From Hirundichthys speculiger (taxonomy: Eukaryota; Chordata; Actinopteri; Beloniformes; Exocoetidae), in contig JAGFBZ010002260.1 of assembly GCA_018398805.1 (NCBI GenBank), positions 1,426,001 to 1,490,000 of the forward strand: DNA of 64,000 nt. The letters run 5' to 3'. How positions within the stretch are numbered: position 1 is the stretch's first letter; each line of letters starts with the position of its first letter. The position numbers were made by a program, and so were the translations under genes. The notes below the pieces were generated by a model. The model was not told where the DNA came from. It ran no database searches and saw nothing but the letters and a program-made list of their open reading frames with translations. Shown in pieces: positions 36,533 through 51,114 of the stretch.

Positions 36533-36749
36533 ATCTAGATGGCAGTTTTTTTTTTTTTTTTCCATCTTGATAGCCTAGTTGCAACTTATAAACCTGTAAA
36601 GGGTCATTATTACTGTAAAGAGATGCTTGATTGCCCTTTCTTCTTTTGTTGATTATAATAATAATCATAATATTAAAAAGAAGAAGGGCTAGAACATATG
36701 ATTAGGATTATCATGGCAACGACCAAACCAAACAGATGGATGGGTGGAT

Positions 36750-36783
36750 GGCCAAACCCTTGAGGAAACTTAAGGGTTTGGCC
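36750..36783. repeat. Perfectly placed hairpin: 15-bp stem, GAAA loop
   Basis: GGCCAAACCCTTGAG is followed by GAAA and then CTTAAGGGTTTGGCC. The arms pair over 15 positions with a single G-T wobble, leaving a four-base loop. On the transcript (minus) strand the loop is TTTC. It is preceded by a GGATGGATGGGTGGAT simple repeat. It may be a MITE remnant or a structured intronic RNA element. No known small RNA was recognised. Confidence 0.8.
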
Positions 36784-39700
36784 AACTCGCCCCAACAACT
36801 ATGAAAATCATTTTAAAAAAGTAATAAAAACACCACTATAAATTAGTGGGTCTATATATCTTTTTTTCAACAATTCGTACAATAGTCTAACACTGAAGTA
36901 TGTTTTCATAACAAATCAGAATAACGTCTCATGATACACTCAAAGCTTCCTGAGACAACAAAGCCTTAATGCACTGCTGTAACTGCAAACATCACTTTGA
37001 GTGTTTATGAAGAAGTAATAAGATCCTCAAAATTGGCTATGCCTCTTTTTTTTAACTTAAAATTCCTTGGTTAGGTTTAAGAAAAGATTGCGATCAGGTG
37101 AAAAAAAAAAAAGAAAAACATGCCTTTTCATGCTTTCAGTTTTCATAAAGTTTACCTTCTGCTTTGCGACTCTGCAGGGTCCCGAGAAAACAGCAGTAAA
37201 TGTTTCTGTAGCAGTGAGACTGAGTAGGATGGATGTTTATGAGAATAAGAATGCATTAAAAAGGTAAAATTATGACAAAACTGGGGCTAAAATGAATTTA
37301 ACACTTCAATTGAAATATGGTGAAAAACATCCTTTAAAGACAGCTGTTATAAAACAGCAGAGAGAAAAAAAAAAAGGATAATTATGTGTACCGGTGCGCG
37401 TGTACGTGCTCACTACTATAACTGCACCTGCGTGCTTGTGTGCAGGTGTTTGTTCCCGGCTTCAACTGAAGCGTAGCAAGGAATAAAAGCAGACACAGAT
37501 CAGGATTGTTCACCTGAGGACATCATGGACCAAAGAACACAGGAACAACTCTCTCACAGACACACGCGCGCACACGCACGCACACGCAACGCCTCACAAC
37601 GTCCTGCTCTGTAACCTTATAAGACCACAGATGGAGCAGGTCTGAGCAGGGAGGGGTGTGAGCGAGCTCTGCGACATGACGGGGCGCTTTCTGGATCAGA
37701 ACAAGACACAAGACAAGGACACAGCTGAGGAGCTCAGGTGGTGGAAAAAAAAAGTCTCAACATTAGGAAGAGACAAAAAAAAAAGTTGAAGTTTACTTAA
37801 GATACTGTGTTTGACTTGGAAAGGAGCACTGCAATGACTTGGCCTGACCACAAATTCTTAATATATTAGACAAACAGTTGAAATTCCTGTTTCCATCCCT
37901 GTGATTCAACCATTGTTACTTTTTTTACTGGAAAAAGTAAAACTGTACTAGCGAGTGACACTTCTTCAGCTACGACTTTGTAAAACAGCAGATTCAGTTG
38001 TCATTACTACCATATATTTGTTTAGAAAAGCTGGCATCTGGACTCCAAACCACCTCGACTGGACGGCTCAAGCACTTGCAGGGGGAAATTTGAGCATCTG
38101 AGTGAAGAAGCTGAAACTGACACACATCAGCAAGAGCTGAGAATATCCCTTTAAAAGGCAGCAGTGGCAACTGTCACAACCCAGCATTCCTCAGGAAGTG
38201 AGCCAAGTGGAATGAGTTATGTTACATCCTCAAAGAGAAAAGGAAAAGAAAGACTGAGCCCTGTTGAAGGTATTGAACTAGGATCACTCAAGTGGATGAC
38301 AAGCAAGATATTTTGTCCAGAGGAACCCCTGTCGTGGCCATCTCCTCCAGCCAGACAGTCAAACCAGGGACCAAGAGGCTGGAACATCACTAAGAAACGT
38401 TAACAAATTGCAGATGCAGTGCTATGCAGACTGATGAACCAAGGTCCGTTTTTACATCCAGTCTTATTCAAGAAGCTCATTTTTACACCCCGATCACATC
38501 AGTAACCTGTTGTAAATAAACCTAATTAATAGCAGGATAGGAAGCCCGCACCTCTTCCAGCATTGTTTGTTCACGTATCAAACTTTTTGTGACGCGTTAC
38601 TGCCATCAGAGTTTGAGATGAACCAATAGATACGTATGCTTCATGAAATGTCTCACTTTCAACATTTGATTTAAATTTTGTGTTTTAACTGTGTAACAAA
38701 GAATAATTAGGCTTTCTGGTTTAATGTGCTTCTGAATATGAAGTAATGTGTTGTGTAATTAAAAAAAAAATTCTGAATCTGTCTTTAATTTGATCTGGAA
38801 ATGTTCACACATTCTTGCACAAATAACAGATTATTTTTATTCATATTGGCCCGGCTGTAGCGAACATTAACTGCCAACAAGTTGTTGCAAATTCAGGTTT
38901 TTTTTCCAAACGGCAGGAACACAAGCGGCCTTTGAATCGAGTGTGTAAACTCGCTCATGCAAGCACTCGGGCCTGAAACAGCGTCCAGTTTGTCTCCATC
39001 TTCAGTTCATGGGGAACTTTGCCTGCTTTATAAATCTTTATGTTAACCTCCATTCCAACATATGGATTTTTCTGTTTTCTCGTTTGCTCGAGAGATGTCA
39101 TGCTGCCGTTTCACGAGCGCGGCCCGCTGGTGCACAAACCCCCCGCTGCTCCTGCGGGGCTCTCTGGTGGAAACCATGCTGATCTCAAAGGACTGGCTGG
39201 TCCGTTTTAGGTGAGGCTCCCCTCGGCTCCGGTTACCAGCGGTGAAAGCAAGCTGGCGAGGAATGTGCATCAGCATGTTACCACCTACTGCGCAGCTCAT
39301 CATTTCTGACCTGGCAGCTCCAGTACAAGCGTGCGAGTGAAAGTGCTCGACTTTCTGGGAAAACGTGGCCGTTTCCAAAGAAGATCCAGCCCTGAGACGC
39401 TGACGTAATCCGCGGTGGTCATCACACCTGCGTGTTAGCGTGTCACATGGTGTCCAGGATCAGGTGGATGTCATGAGTAGGGAATGCAGTGAAACCAGCA
39501 TGAGAGGTCAGCGTTGACAGTCCCAGATTCCTGATGCAAAACCAATTCAGAAAGAGCAGTTTAAGGCTGGATGAACTCAAATTTGCACATCACACGACAA
39601 CAGTTGAGGCCAGTGAGTTTGTCAAGCTACGAACCCATCATGTTTTATTTAAACGAAAGGAAGCCTCGCTTCACCACTTTTTACGCATAAAACAATAATG

Positions 39701-42700
39701 CACAGGGAGGGGTTAAATCAGTGGCTCAAACAATGCCAACTGAAAAAAAAAAACTATCATGGTCATGGGGTCAAAAGAAAGTGAGATCTGAAGATCCGTG
39801 TGAGACGTTTTCCATCAGGACCTTTATCTACATCTACATCATCACTGTGGCTTCTCTTAAGCTTAAACTTTGATGATCAATTCAGTGAGTCACACAGGCT
39901 TCTGTTTTCCAGCGTCTCTTTGCAGTTGCTTCTGGGAAAGTGGCTGTGAGACGTCGGGTCTTCATCAACTCACGGCTGAGTCAGCTGCCATCGGCTGACG
40001 GTTACAGGTAGACTCTGACTCTGACCCGAGGCCAGACAGACGGATGACACGGATAAAGTGAGAAAAATCTGCTATGAAAATGGCCAAACGGCGGGATAAC
40101 GCGCATAGGAAGGAAGACAGGCTGTAGACAATACAGATGGGGGAGATTAAAGCGAAGAGAAAAATGTCAAGCATGTCAGAAATATTCACTCAAATACGCC
40201 CTTTGTTATTCTTCTTCTTTAGTTTTCCTGCTGTCTATCAGAGATCAAGTCTCACAAGGCAAACGGAGAGTCTGAGTGTTTCCAGCACGCTTCCCTGTCA
40301 ATCACAGACGTGCTCTCCTCGTCACAGGTTATACAAATAAGCACCGGCATTCTTCCACTTCTGTAGATCTGGACGCGCAGACAGCTAATGAGGAAGACGA
40401 GAGGACGGAGAAGAGGATGAGAGGGATGTGTGGTGGGAAGGAGACATGAAAGATCTCTGTCCCTTTAAATAGTCAACGTCATTACATTACTACATTAAAT
40501 ACATAGTGAAAGCATCCGGGTGATTGGCTCTAATGGTGATCTGCTGATCAGGTGCATGAAATGCAGTGTGCTTTTCTTGTCTGTAAGTTTATCACATGCA
40601 GAATACTGAGGAAGAAAGTATATTTCCTTGTAGATAAATTTAAAAAGGCAAAGCTTTGAGAGGCTGTTAATAACGTCATTCTTGGCATTCTTAGCATGTA
40701 TATACGACTATGGAACCAAAGTATCCTAAAAAAAAATTGCATGAATAGAAAATGAAATGTTCTCATACGAGGCTTCATACTTCATGCACTCATTTTTCTC
40801 TCATATCTAAGAGACCACTTTGCTTGTATCTCATTTTTGTTTGCTCTCAAACAATACTTATGTTTAACACATTATCTTATATATTATATATCTGAAATAG
40901 AGTCGTCGTGATAACCACCGCACATTTGTTACTTTGACTGATGCAAGATGTAAATCATTTATCTATCAGCTCCTTCTTTATCATTCAGGGTTTTGTTACT
41001 TCCACACTTCCAAGTGGGACCCAACGGAACGATCAGTCAGTTTGACATCATGTGGATCATCATCTTTTTTTTTTTTTTTTTTGGATATCTGATGTCAGCT
41101 TGATGTCAATGTTCAGTCTGACTGCCAAGAACCTGCACGATTCTGCTCCTGTTCAGGACATTATAGTGCGTCATTTTAAATTCAAGGCTCATTAGGAAAA
41201 GATGATGGAAGAGCCTTCAAGGCGTGGCAGTTTTGGATCTTCGATGTCAATGTTTTCCAAAGTTGAATGCGTCATTAAAGAAAAAAATCTAAAAAGATGG
41301 CGCACGTTCCAGTGACCCGCAGAAATGAAATGGTTATAGATAATGAGATGATGGATAGAGGGGTGATGTACGCGGTTGACTATAGGAACTGGAAGGAAAA
41401 TTCAAATCATTGTGATTGCTGGTTTTTTGTTCATTTATTTATTTATTTAAGATTAAGGATTTTTTTTTTTTTTTTTAAAGGAAAGAAGCTCAATATTTGG
41501 TTCAGATTCCATGATGGTTTCTCAGATTCAGATTTATCCCTTTTATTGGAAGCATCTGCTCAGAACTGCTCAGTTTAGAAATTAAAAAAAAAAGAGGATG
41601 ACATGATGTTAATAAAGAAAGGGATAAAAAAAAGCGAAGGAAAAATGTTACACACATGGTAGTGATGACACTAGAGATGCTATAACAAACTTTGCATCTA
41701 GGAAACAGTTAAAGCAAATAAAAGGAAATGTTTACTGTAGGATTCTTCAGCTGCATGTCGGGAATCATTGGTGCAGAAGGAGGAGGGTGACGACAGAAAA
41801 TATTTAAAAAGTAGCAAAGCAAGAAAAGGACTGCAGAAGGGATATGAAGCGATGACACAACTGAAGGATGAATGATGACTAACTCAGAACGGAACCAGAC
41901 ACCAGGCGAGCCGAGCTGACGAGAGAATAACATCCACCAGAAAAAAAAAAAAAATTAAGAAAACACTTGAGAGGAACGTGAGCGGGGAAGGACGGCCTGG
42001 CTCCAGTTGTTGAAACACCTATCTTCAAGTTGTGTATTTCTTTTCAAGATGTATGATTTTTCTGTGATCATTTTCCTCTGATGAGCGGCTGAAAGTTTGT
42101 TTTAATAGCATTTGTAATTTTATCCAAGCGCAGTTTAGTACAATAATTCATGATACTCATGACAAAAACAAGCAAAGCACCCCGACTGGAGCCTCCGTGT
42201 CCGGCAGTTTCCCACCGAACCGCAGCTCTGCGCTGATCACCAAGAAGTCTGAAGAAGTCGGAGGTATCTAGGAAATCTGGATTTTATTTGGATGGGCATG
42301 AAACTGTGAGGCTAAACGATCATCTTTGTCGGGGCAGGTTCTTGGGTCCCTCTTTCCGGCATTCTTGCCGCGCTCAAAGTTTGTTGTCATTTCCATTCCA
42401 CTTGACTAAGTGACTGGCGTGGAGGCTGACTAAGCACACTTTGTAAAGCATCCAAGCTTGTTTCTCCAAACACAGTCACACTTCAACTCCCAGCCACCCA
42501 CTTCATGACGGCTCCACCTCCACCCCAGATAATGGAAAGGAGGATACACACATGCCAGCAAAGAAAAGCAAGAGGTGTTAAAGAAGTAGTACAGACAGAT
42601 GTCTGCAGGGCTATATTACCTCATTTCCTGTACAGATTTTCCAGATTGTGAAGCTGAAGTCTGTTAGATCCCCCAGACAGCAGACTACAATATAGTTAAT

Positions 42701-43699
42701 GCGCAGCTTTTTTCTGCTTCTTTCTGTGTAATATGTTAATTTGTTGGAAACACAGCAGTGTCACAGCCCATGACGATAAACAGTAAGATGGAAAGCTTCC
42801 ATACAGTTGTAATTCTCCATCTAACTGGGACTGATTAGAGGCATGAAACTTGAAATGTAGTGTAGTAACGTCTGCCGTCCCCTCCTTTCCTCCTAACTGG
42901 ACACTAGTGGGACATAAGAGGACATCATGAAGACAAAACCCTAACCCAAACTCAAATTTAACTTAAGCTGCATGTTTAAGGTTCAGAAAAAGGAAAACAG
43001 AGTGCTTGTATGATTTTTTTATTTTTACCTTTTTAGTAAAACGCTAACTCTGTGCTGTGGACCGGTTTAGCTGTCGTGAGATTTGTTTGCATCAGGGCGT
43101 CTTTTCTTTTCTCACTTTGTAACATCTCTGTTTACTGCTGTACAGCAATGTCAGGACTTTGCTGATAAATACTTTTAATGGTACTGTTGCTTACGTGATA
43201 AGTAACAATACTGACTTGAAACCCTCCTGCATCTCATCAACAACTGGACTTAAAAAAAAAAAAAAAAGCACACAACACTACAAACCAGAAACCCACCTGC
43301 CAAAAACAGTTTACACCTGCACAGTCTACACTTACTAGTCTATAAACGATTCAGTTGGATCTTCAAATGGCCAGTTAAAGCTTATTTTAAAATAAAGCTA
43401 CTGCCAACAGACCCCCATGTTTAAATGCTGACTTATCATTAAAGATAAATGTCTTATACTACAATGGCTGCTATACAGTGGATCTACTAAAGGCCACTTT
43501 ATTAAAAAATAGATTAAAAATTCATTGGTTGCATTTCAATTCCATCTTCAAAAACTAAAGATAGTTATAGTGACTCCATGAGCCCATCGTTTCTGTGCAG
43601 TCTATGATTCAGATCCATGCTTTGGAACAATGCATTTGCAGGTTTTCACTTGTTTGTGGTGTAGAAGCAGATTAAAAATACAAAATTCATTCAAAAGGG

Positions 43700-43750
43700 T
43701 TTTTTTTTTTTTTTTTTGGGGGGGGGGGTGGGGGGGGGGGGGGGGGGGGG
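43700..43750. repeat. T18 then G11-T-G21 homopolymer block
   Basis: A run of 18 T (43700-43717) passes directly into 11 G, one T and 21 G on the plus strand. Such G runs can form quadruplex structures on the plus strand, which is the template strand for ror1. Assembly or sequencing error in run length is likely. Confidence 0.9.
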
Positions 43751-44545
43751 TGTTGTGAAGAAATATGTGCAACGTGTGTGGCAGCTGGATATTGTGCCGT
43801 GCGTCACTCCTCCTAGAGCGACATGGAAGAAATAGCTCGGCTCATTTATAAAACAGAGTCCGTCCGGCGCGCAGCGGCTGATAGATGGAGGTTATTTTAA
43901 AAGGCGGGATCGTTTACTGCTGATAGGACCACATGAGACAGTTTGAACCCCAACACCGTATGAACATTTTACTATTATTTTCACGATGAAGGACAAGGGA
44001 TTAAGTTAGAAAATGTGTGCAATATAAGCCTTCAAATGTGGTGAGCTGTGTGAAGCCTCTTGTCATGTGGGGGCCTGCGCATGTATAACAGAGTCCATGC
44101 GTGCGCGGTTCCTCTGTGCCTGAACTGGCAGCAGACTGGGGTATTCTGGCCTTGATTAGTTCCGTCCACCAGTTGCTGAGTGAAGTGGTGAATTACCCTG
44201 CCTTCTCGCTGATATAATTGGGGACACATGCAACCTTAAACCCTCCCTCCATCCCTCCCTCCATCTTAAGGTCAAAGCAGCAGTAAGATCAAATGTGAGG
44301 CATTCCTCAATAAAACAAGTGAGCGGCAGAGTCGAGGGAGGAGAATGGAATCAAAAAAGATTGGATGAGACGGACACAAAGGGGGAAAGGAGGAGATGGT
44401 GAGGGTATGTGGTGTATGTTCGCAGCAATATCTCTGGATCCCGATGTTATCTTGCCGCTTCTTTTAGAGGATCAAATCTTTTCATTAAATCATATTGTCC
44501 TTCTTTCTTTTCATCCGTTACCCCTCCTTTCTTTTCAATTCAGGA

Positions 44546-44561
44546 GGGGGGGGGGGGGGGG
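44546..44561. repeat. Poly-G tract (16 G)
   Basis: Sixteen consecutive G on the plus strand. The next bases are ACACCCACAC. Confidence 0.9.
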
Positions 44562-47500
44562 ACACCCACACAGTTTCACTTCATTACCGCTGCAGAAATC
44601 TCCATTTTCCAATCCCGCCCCAACAGCAGTAAATATATTGTACACAGCGTCGCTGTTCTATATACATTACGTCGTATCCTGGTATCGTCGTTTTAAAAGC
44701 CAATAAAGCCGTGATGGGCCGATGGGCTGGTTCACACTAACATAAACAACCCTCCCCGCTCTTCAAAAGACAAAGAGAAACAGAGCCTGAGGAATGGGCT
44801 GCGAGGCTACCGAGGGAGATCACAAAAACGGCTCGGATCAAAACAGTGAGCGTCGTTTCAGAGCTGCCGATCATAATAATCATAAACACTTCAGACTTTG
44901 ATGATGCGGTTGACACAAGCAGCCCCGCAGTGGCGGAGGTAGGCCGGAGGTAACTGTTTAGGGGATAAACTAAACCCAGCTCTCATGTATTAGCTTGTTA
45001 GGCTCTTCAGGTGAAGAAAAGAAGATGACTCAGACAGGAAGCCAAAGAAAGAGAAGAAAGCTTCAAGTGCTCCGAGAAGAGGGAGAGGGGTGCATTATTA
45101 TCTCAGGAGTTTTTCCGTGCCGCTGTTTGGCTTTAAGGTGTTTCTCCTGCTAGTGGAGTTTTTTTTTCCTACTTAAGTTGAGATTTAATAATATCAGCTA
45201 TAAGTTAATAATATATGCTCGGGGGTCACGCTCTATTGTACGTGTGCACTGCCAGGGTGTGAATCGTATAGCTGCCGGTTGCAGACACAGCAAAGACACT
45301 GGAGTGTGTCATAGTTCACATCTGGCTGATGGGCTCCGTCTGAATGCCTGTTATTATATAGCATGAAGCCTTTGAACTGAGCAGCAACTGCTGACAATCA
45401 CCAGACTCCAACACAACTGGTTAAAAAAAAAAAAAAAGAAGAAAAAATGTGGGTGCATTTTTTTCCCCATCAGTAATTGTAATCAATCTGTAAAGAGACG
45501 TTTTAGTGTGTGTTTGCTTTCTTTTGGTAATGTCATGATGAAATGTAGCGGGTAAAGAGCAAGGCCGAACTGTTGGGAAAGTATCTACAGTGTCTGTTAT
45601 CTTGTTTGAGATGACCCAAGGTTTTCTAGAGTCCTGCAGTAATACTCTTCCTAAAGAGTTAATAAAACATTGTGATATAAGAAGAACCTTTTTAAGTCTT
45701 TCACAATCTGAAAGGTCATAAAAGCGGGTGGCTGCAGGGGCTGGCAGGAAAGACGGACAGTACTGAAGTGTTCTCTTCATGTTATTTCTGCCATGAGCTC
45801 GTCAACTTGGCAGGAGACAGTCGGCGTTAGACCCAGCGGTGACTTTTCAAAGACTGGCACAGACAAAGAATTGGAGAAGTTGTGTAGTCTGAAATCTCAC
45901 TTGAACGAATGACAAAATAAAGTATTCCTTTAAGAAGTTCCTTAAATTGTCCACGCAGTCCTTCCTTGGACAGCTGCATCAGGAATCTGTACAATCATTA
46001 GCGAGCGAACTAAAATATTATCTAGATAACACAGGCATGTGACCCGCATAAAAAAATCAGGAGTTTCTGTTTGGTTGCGTTTTTACTCCCCATATAAATC
46101 TCCCTGACGCTTCTTAGTACAAGAAAAAATAACAACATTTTCATGCTGAGGTTTGTCGGGGCCCAGGCTTGTCAGAAGGTGTGTTGCATTACGGCGGGGA
46201 AGCAACCACAGAGTCAGACCAGTAATCATTTCATGTGCGCCACCTTTCATTCAACTTTTTGGTAAGACTAAACCCGCACGGCAACGCAGCCCTCCATGAA
46301 CTTCACTCCGTCCTCGTCCGTACATGTACACTGCTCAGTGTGGTAGTTTGGCTTTACAAGGAATGAAAACATGACATTGACTGTGTATGAAATAATCCTG
46401 TAGCGGTGTATGAGAGGCGGCCCGTCTACATGAGAACCAGATCACCTCTGTGATGTTGTTAAATGCTGATATTAGAAACAGAAACTAGATAAGAAAATAC
46501 ATTTAAAAAATGGGTAGTCGAATGACTGAGGTGTAAAGCAGTTTATTGGCAAATTACAGTATTATATATCTGTTATTGTTAGTGAATGCTACAGTGCTCT
46601 GGCACAGAAAGTTGGGCTGGAAATGGAGTTAAGCTACGATGGAGCCTTGAAATTCTTTCACTTTAACACCTAACCTGTTGTGTGTTTTTTATCTTCTCTG
46701 TCGGTCTTGTGATTATACGTCATTTGTTGCACTAGTGGAGCTATTTTCTGATTAGCATGTGCACAGCTCCTTGGGTCTGTGGCAGAATCTGCCCAGTCAA
46801 GGCAATCCCCACCATACGAGAGTTATCTCAAGTTCTGTAAGTTCTATGACTACACCTCGTTTATTTTGCATAAAAATAAAAACACTTCATATACCTCTTT
46901 TTCTTAACCTTAAGAAGACATCTCAGGTAAGAATTCATCATTGCAACACTTTAAAGAAGTCTGAAAAGCATGCCATGTCCACTTTAAGAGATCCTGGATT
47001 TAATAATAATGCTGGTTACACTAATCTAGTTTGTCTGATTCTTCAAGCCAATGTTAGGATTTAATTAGCATATTTAATGATTAAATGATCTGAGTTCGAC
47101 TGTGTGCTCCTGTAATCAATGATTAGGAAGCTCTGTGCCACTGCTTTTAACATTTTTTCCCCCAGTAGTGGAGCCATAATTGCCCTGATTTCCTAAAACA
47201 AAGCCACAGACGTCTATGCTTGTTTACAGTAAATAAACTTGAATAAGTTTGACTTCACAGATGCATTACTATAGCAACCAACCTGCACTCACAAACACTC
47301 ATGTACTATGGATTACAATGGAAAAAGAGGCCAACAGCTCAAGTCTACATAAAGCTCAAGCATTCAACACTCAACTGTACTGTTAACCCATAACAATAAT
47401 CAAAATCATCCTTTAAGACGGCAAAAAAACACTCATGAATTGCTCCAACTGTGCTCTCTAACAAATCATGAGAAAACCGTTTCAGTCTCTGTTGCGTCCT

Positions 47501-48158
47501 CCGGGATGACGAAAGTCAAAACTTGAAAGAAAATGAGTAAAGTCAAAAGAATTATATGAAAAAAAAAATACTGCACAACATTAAGGCCCATCTACAAAAT
47601 AAGATGTTTGGAATAAACTGGTCGGTCACAGTATCGTTTCCACATGTGGAGGTGAAGCTGAACAGAATCAAACTGAAAACAGTTTACATGTCACATTTCA
47701 CCAGCCAACAGCTCCAGCTGCAACTCTACACGGACCGTTACAGGACAGCGTGAGCGTTTTCTTGTGTTTACTTTTGCTTGCGTGCGTTCACGTGCACACA
47801 TACCGCTTAGAGCAGACTTAAACAAAAAAACAACACATAATGCAGTGAAATGACACGCAAAAATACCAAACACACAAGCGCGGTCCTACAATCTGTTATT
47901 CCTCCACGTACACTGCCCGGGATGGCATATAAGAACCAGAATATACACGCTAACAAGCAGCACACTGTAGTGTCAGGCCTCTGGTTTAAATCAGTTGCAG
48001 GCTCAGAGTTTCCTCCGAATGCTGCTCCTTTGTTTCGTGAAATGTGATTTGAGCTCGAGGCCTCCAGTGTTCTTTCATTGCTCTCCAGTCAACACACGAG
48101 CGTGCCAGAGCCACTCTATGATCCACACCTCACTTACTTTGATTGTTTTAGGTAGAAA

Positions 48159-49150
48159 TTACTTTTCTGGCTGCCATTCTCCCATTGGAGTAGCACGCCT
48201 GGGGCTTGGCGAGCGGGAAATTATGTGCAAGTGCTGGTCTTTGTACAGTCGTGAAAAAGAAGGTCTTCGGACTTCTTCAGAGCAAACCTCTTTCTCTGAA
48301 CACTCCTGCACTTCTTCATCGCACCATCGAGTCTCCTTGTCTGCTCTTTGTCCCACCAAGTATTTCCAGGATTCCAGTGCATTAACTGTAGTTGTCCAGT
48401 CATCTGGGAGCCCCTCCTCTCAGCTTCAACCACTTGGTTCTGTGCTCTGTCCTTGTCTTCTTCACCACCAGAGTCATCCTATGCTGTCTGGCTACACTCT
48501 CACCTACCGCTACTTTGCAGTCAATGATCTGCTTCAGGTTCTTCTACACAAGATGTGGTCCACCTGTGTGCTCCTACGTCCACTCTTATAAGTCACCCTG
48601 TGCTCCTGCCTCTTCTGCATTCCCATCCTGGATACCAAACCTGCCCATAACTTCCTCATCACCTCTGTTACCTTCCCCAACATGTCCATTGAACTCTGCA
48701 CCGCTATTCCCTCTCTGGGGATACTCTGCATCACTTCATCTACATCACTTCAGATTTTCTCCGTCTCCTCTAACTTCACATCCCACCTGTGGAGCAAAAC
48801 CACCAACCACACTGAACATCACACTTTTAATTTCTAGCTTATATACAACAGCTTGAACCCTGCTCCTACACCCTTCTTTTCCAGCTGATCACCGAACGCA
48901 CTGAATTCCCACCTTTATGCTCTGCATCATGTCAACCAACTCTCTCTAGCTTTTCCTGTCATGCTCACCAGGTGGCACCAGTGGCGATCGTTGTTAATTC
49001 GGGTCTCAACCAATCCGGTGTGGGGTTTTTGTGGATTTTGTGATTCACATGGTTAGTCTGGGATGGGTTTTACGTCGGATACGCTTCCTGCCACAAGCCT
49101 CCGCGTTAATCTGGGCTTGAGACCAGCTCAGAGAAGAAACTGGCCTGTGA
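48159..49150 (-). mobile_element. LINE fragment (endonuclease C-terminus and linker), RTE-like, degraded
   Basis: On the minus strand, pieces in several frames match a common fish LINE: KRQEHRVTYKSGRRSTQVD with HILCRR following, then a linker with GNTWWDKEQ and further on KETRWCDEEVQ and QRKRFALKK. These fit the region between the endonuclease domain and the reverse transcriptase. Frames break repeatedly, so it is inactive. The higher-coordinate part (about 48960-49150) contains a GTCGGATACGCTTCCTGCC-type sequence that belongs to a known fish repeat and may be the upstream part of the same element. Open frames on the plus strand here are antisense shadows. The outer limits are approximate. 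Confidence 0.6.
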
Positions 49151-49180
49151 CCCCTTTGAGAAAAAGATGGACTTACTCAA

Positions 49181-49612
49181 TTAGGGCTGTAGCGATACAC
49201 TAATCTTGCGATACGATACACGATATTCGGCTCACGATACGATATATATCGATATTCATCTTACAATACATTTACATCATTTTCTGAAAGATTTTAAAGG
49301 GACAAAGTGATTTTGGTGACATCTTGTGAGTGTTCCAATGACTTTGTTTGAATTAATTGAACTGAAAGCATCAATTACACACGTTATATGGCTGACAGGC
49401 AGCTTGCAAATGCTGGACAAAATGAATAAAAGATTTGTTGAGAAAAATAGTTTCATTTATTTAAATAGCGCAAATTGTTGCTTTGCAAGCTGTTAAAGGT
49501 GGGACACGGGGGTTTTGGAAGAAGCTTAGAATATCGATACCCGTGGCTGAAAAATCGATACTTGATAAAATATCGATATATATCGTAGAATCGATAAAAT
49601 CGTTCAGCTCTA
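49181..49612. mobile_element. 432-bp hAT-like MITE, copy 3 of 3
   Basis: Third copy of the element at 5497 and 18095, with TTAGGGCTGTAGCGATAC at the left end and CAGCTCTA at the right. It is flanked by perfect TTACTCAA duplications at 49173-49180 and 49613-49620. It inserted about 30 bases from the LINE-derived repeat at 48159-49150. Confidence 0.9.
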
Positions 49613-51094
49613 TTACTCAAACACGCTGAAATGCACACATATTTCAATGAACTGCAGAAATGTAATAAAGCGTAAAAATGCTCCACAATAAAGCGAGAGG
49701 CTGCTAAAAGGTGGAGCTGCTGAATCATGTGGTACGTTTTTGGTTTTTCACAGGCTGCTTCTGCACTGCGGTTTAGTTTTTGTTAAATAATAATTTGGTC
49801 TTTTAAGTCATGCTGTCGTTCATCTGAGATTGTATTAATATACCTTTTAATTATAAAACAATAAGATTTCTGTAGCCTTAGGACCTAAAGGCTTCAAACA
49901 GAAAGAGCGCTTACTTTGTTTTCTCAAATCACTGTTTGTTTGCATAATTTTGTCTAATGTTTCAGTGTAAAAAATGTTACCCCCTTGTAGGGATTGTAAA
50001 TTGAAAAATCTCGGAGTTAACGGATCCAAATCGTGTGATATAATGCGCATTTTCATCCACATCATGTTCCTCCATGTTTGAAGGATCTAGATATCTGATT
50101 TGCCCATGTTCAGTGATTACAGAGCATCACGTTTTTGAGGCTGTCCTAACTTATGCTTCAGTGCCATTGCAAGTTCTCTAGTTAAGGTTTCAAGCGGTCT
50201 CAAGAGTCATATTTTCCATCTCGTAACATCAACAAGTGCACTGTGCTTCGGTTCAGGACCAAATCGCTCTCAGTAGTCAAGCTTTGATATCAGTCGTCTG
50301 CACAGTTGGCTGTAGATTCTTAATCTGGTTTATTTGCTGTAACTGAGCTGCTAACAGAACCTTTCTGATAAATGAACCAGGATTTTAATTCTCATAACTC
50401 AATAGAAGTATAAATCTGGATATTATCTCAGTTGGTGTATTTGCTTTGTTGTAATTCATATTCCATAACCTTTTTTCATTTTATAAGAAAGAGACCATTA
50501 TTTCCTAGGTGGACAGAAGGGGGTACGGCCTGGACCAGACTGGATCCCCGGCTTATTCTATATTAACGTGGAAAGCATCTCCAAAATGTTTTTTTACTCC
50601 AGTGTGGGATCAAAGCCTCCGTTTTCCAACTCGTGCCAGTGCAGTAATATTGAGCATATGTGTAATAAAAGCATTCAGCTCTTCTTCATTTAGTCGGTGA
50701 ACATTTGTGAGGCCAGCTGGACTGAGAATCCGGTCCTCGTCAAGGTCACGACTCAGACGAAACCATCACATGCCAAGACCCTCGGTAGTTTCAGAGCGGA
50801 CGACAAAATGGGACCGCTGTCTCTGAAGAGACAATAGAAGTGACTATACCAGCCGTGACTGTCGGACCTTTTATGAGAACCAGAGTGACAGTGAGACAAG
50901 ACAGCTGGGCAGAAATGAGAAAATGAGCAGTCAATCAGACTATGAGTGAATCTTTGTGTCATCTTCTACATCTGAAAGAGAAGAAAGAGGACCATAATCA
51001 GGTTGGTGATAACTGAAAAAAAAAACTAAACTCAAGACTAAATTTTTTGAGATATGGAGATAAATTTAGAGAGATGAAAGCACAGAATGTGGAC

Positions 51095-51114
51095 GGGGGG
51101 GGGGGGGGGGGGGG
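51095..51114. repeat. Poly-G tract (20 G)
   Basis: Twenty consecutive G on the plus strand followed by AGGG. Confidence 0.9.

Noticed and set aside
39043..39378. GC-richer 111-codon minus-strand frame as a possible exon
   Set aside because: No domain or homology is recognised and there are no convincing flanking splice sites. It is probably chance.
48392..48856. 154-codon plus-strand frame as a gene
   Set aside because: It is the antisense of a degraded LINE coding region on the minus strand.
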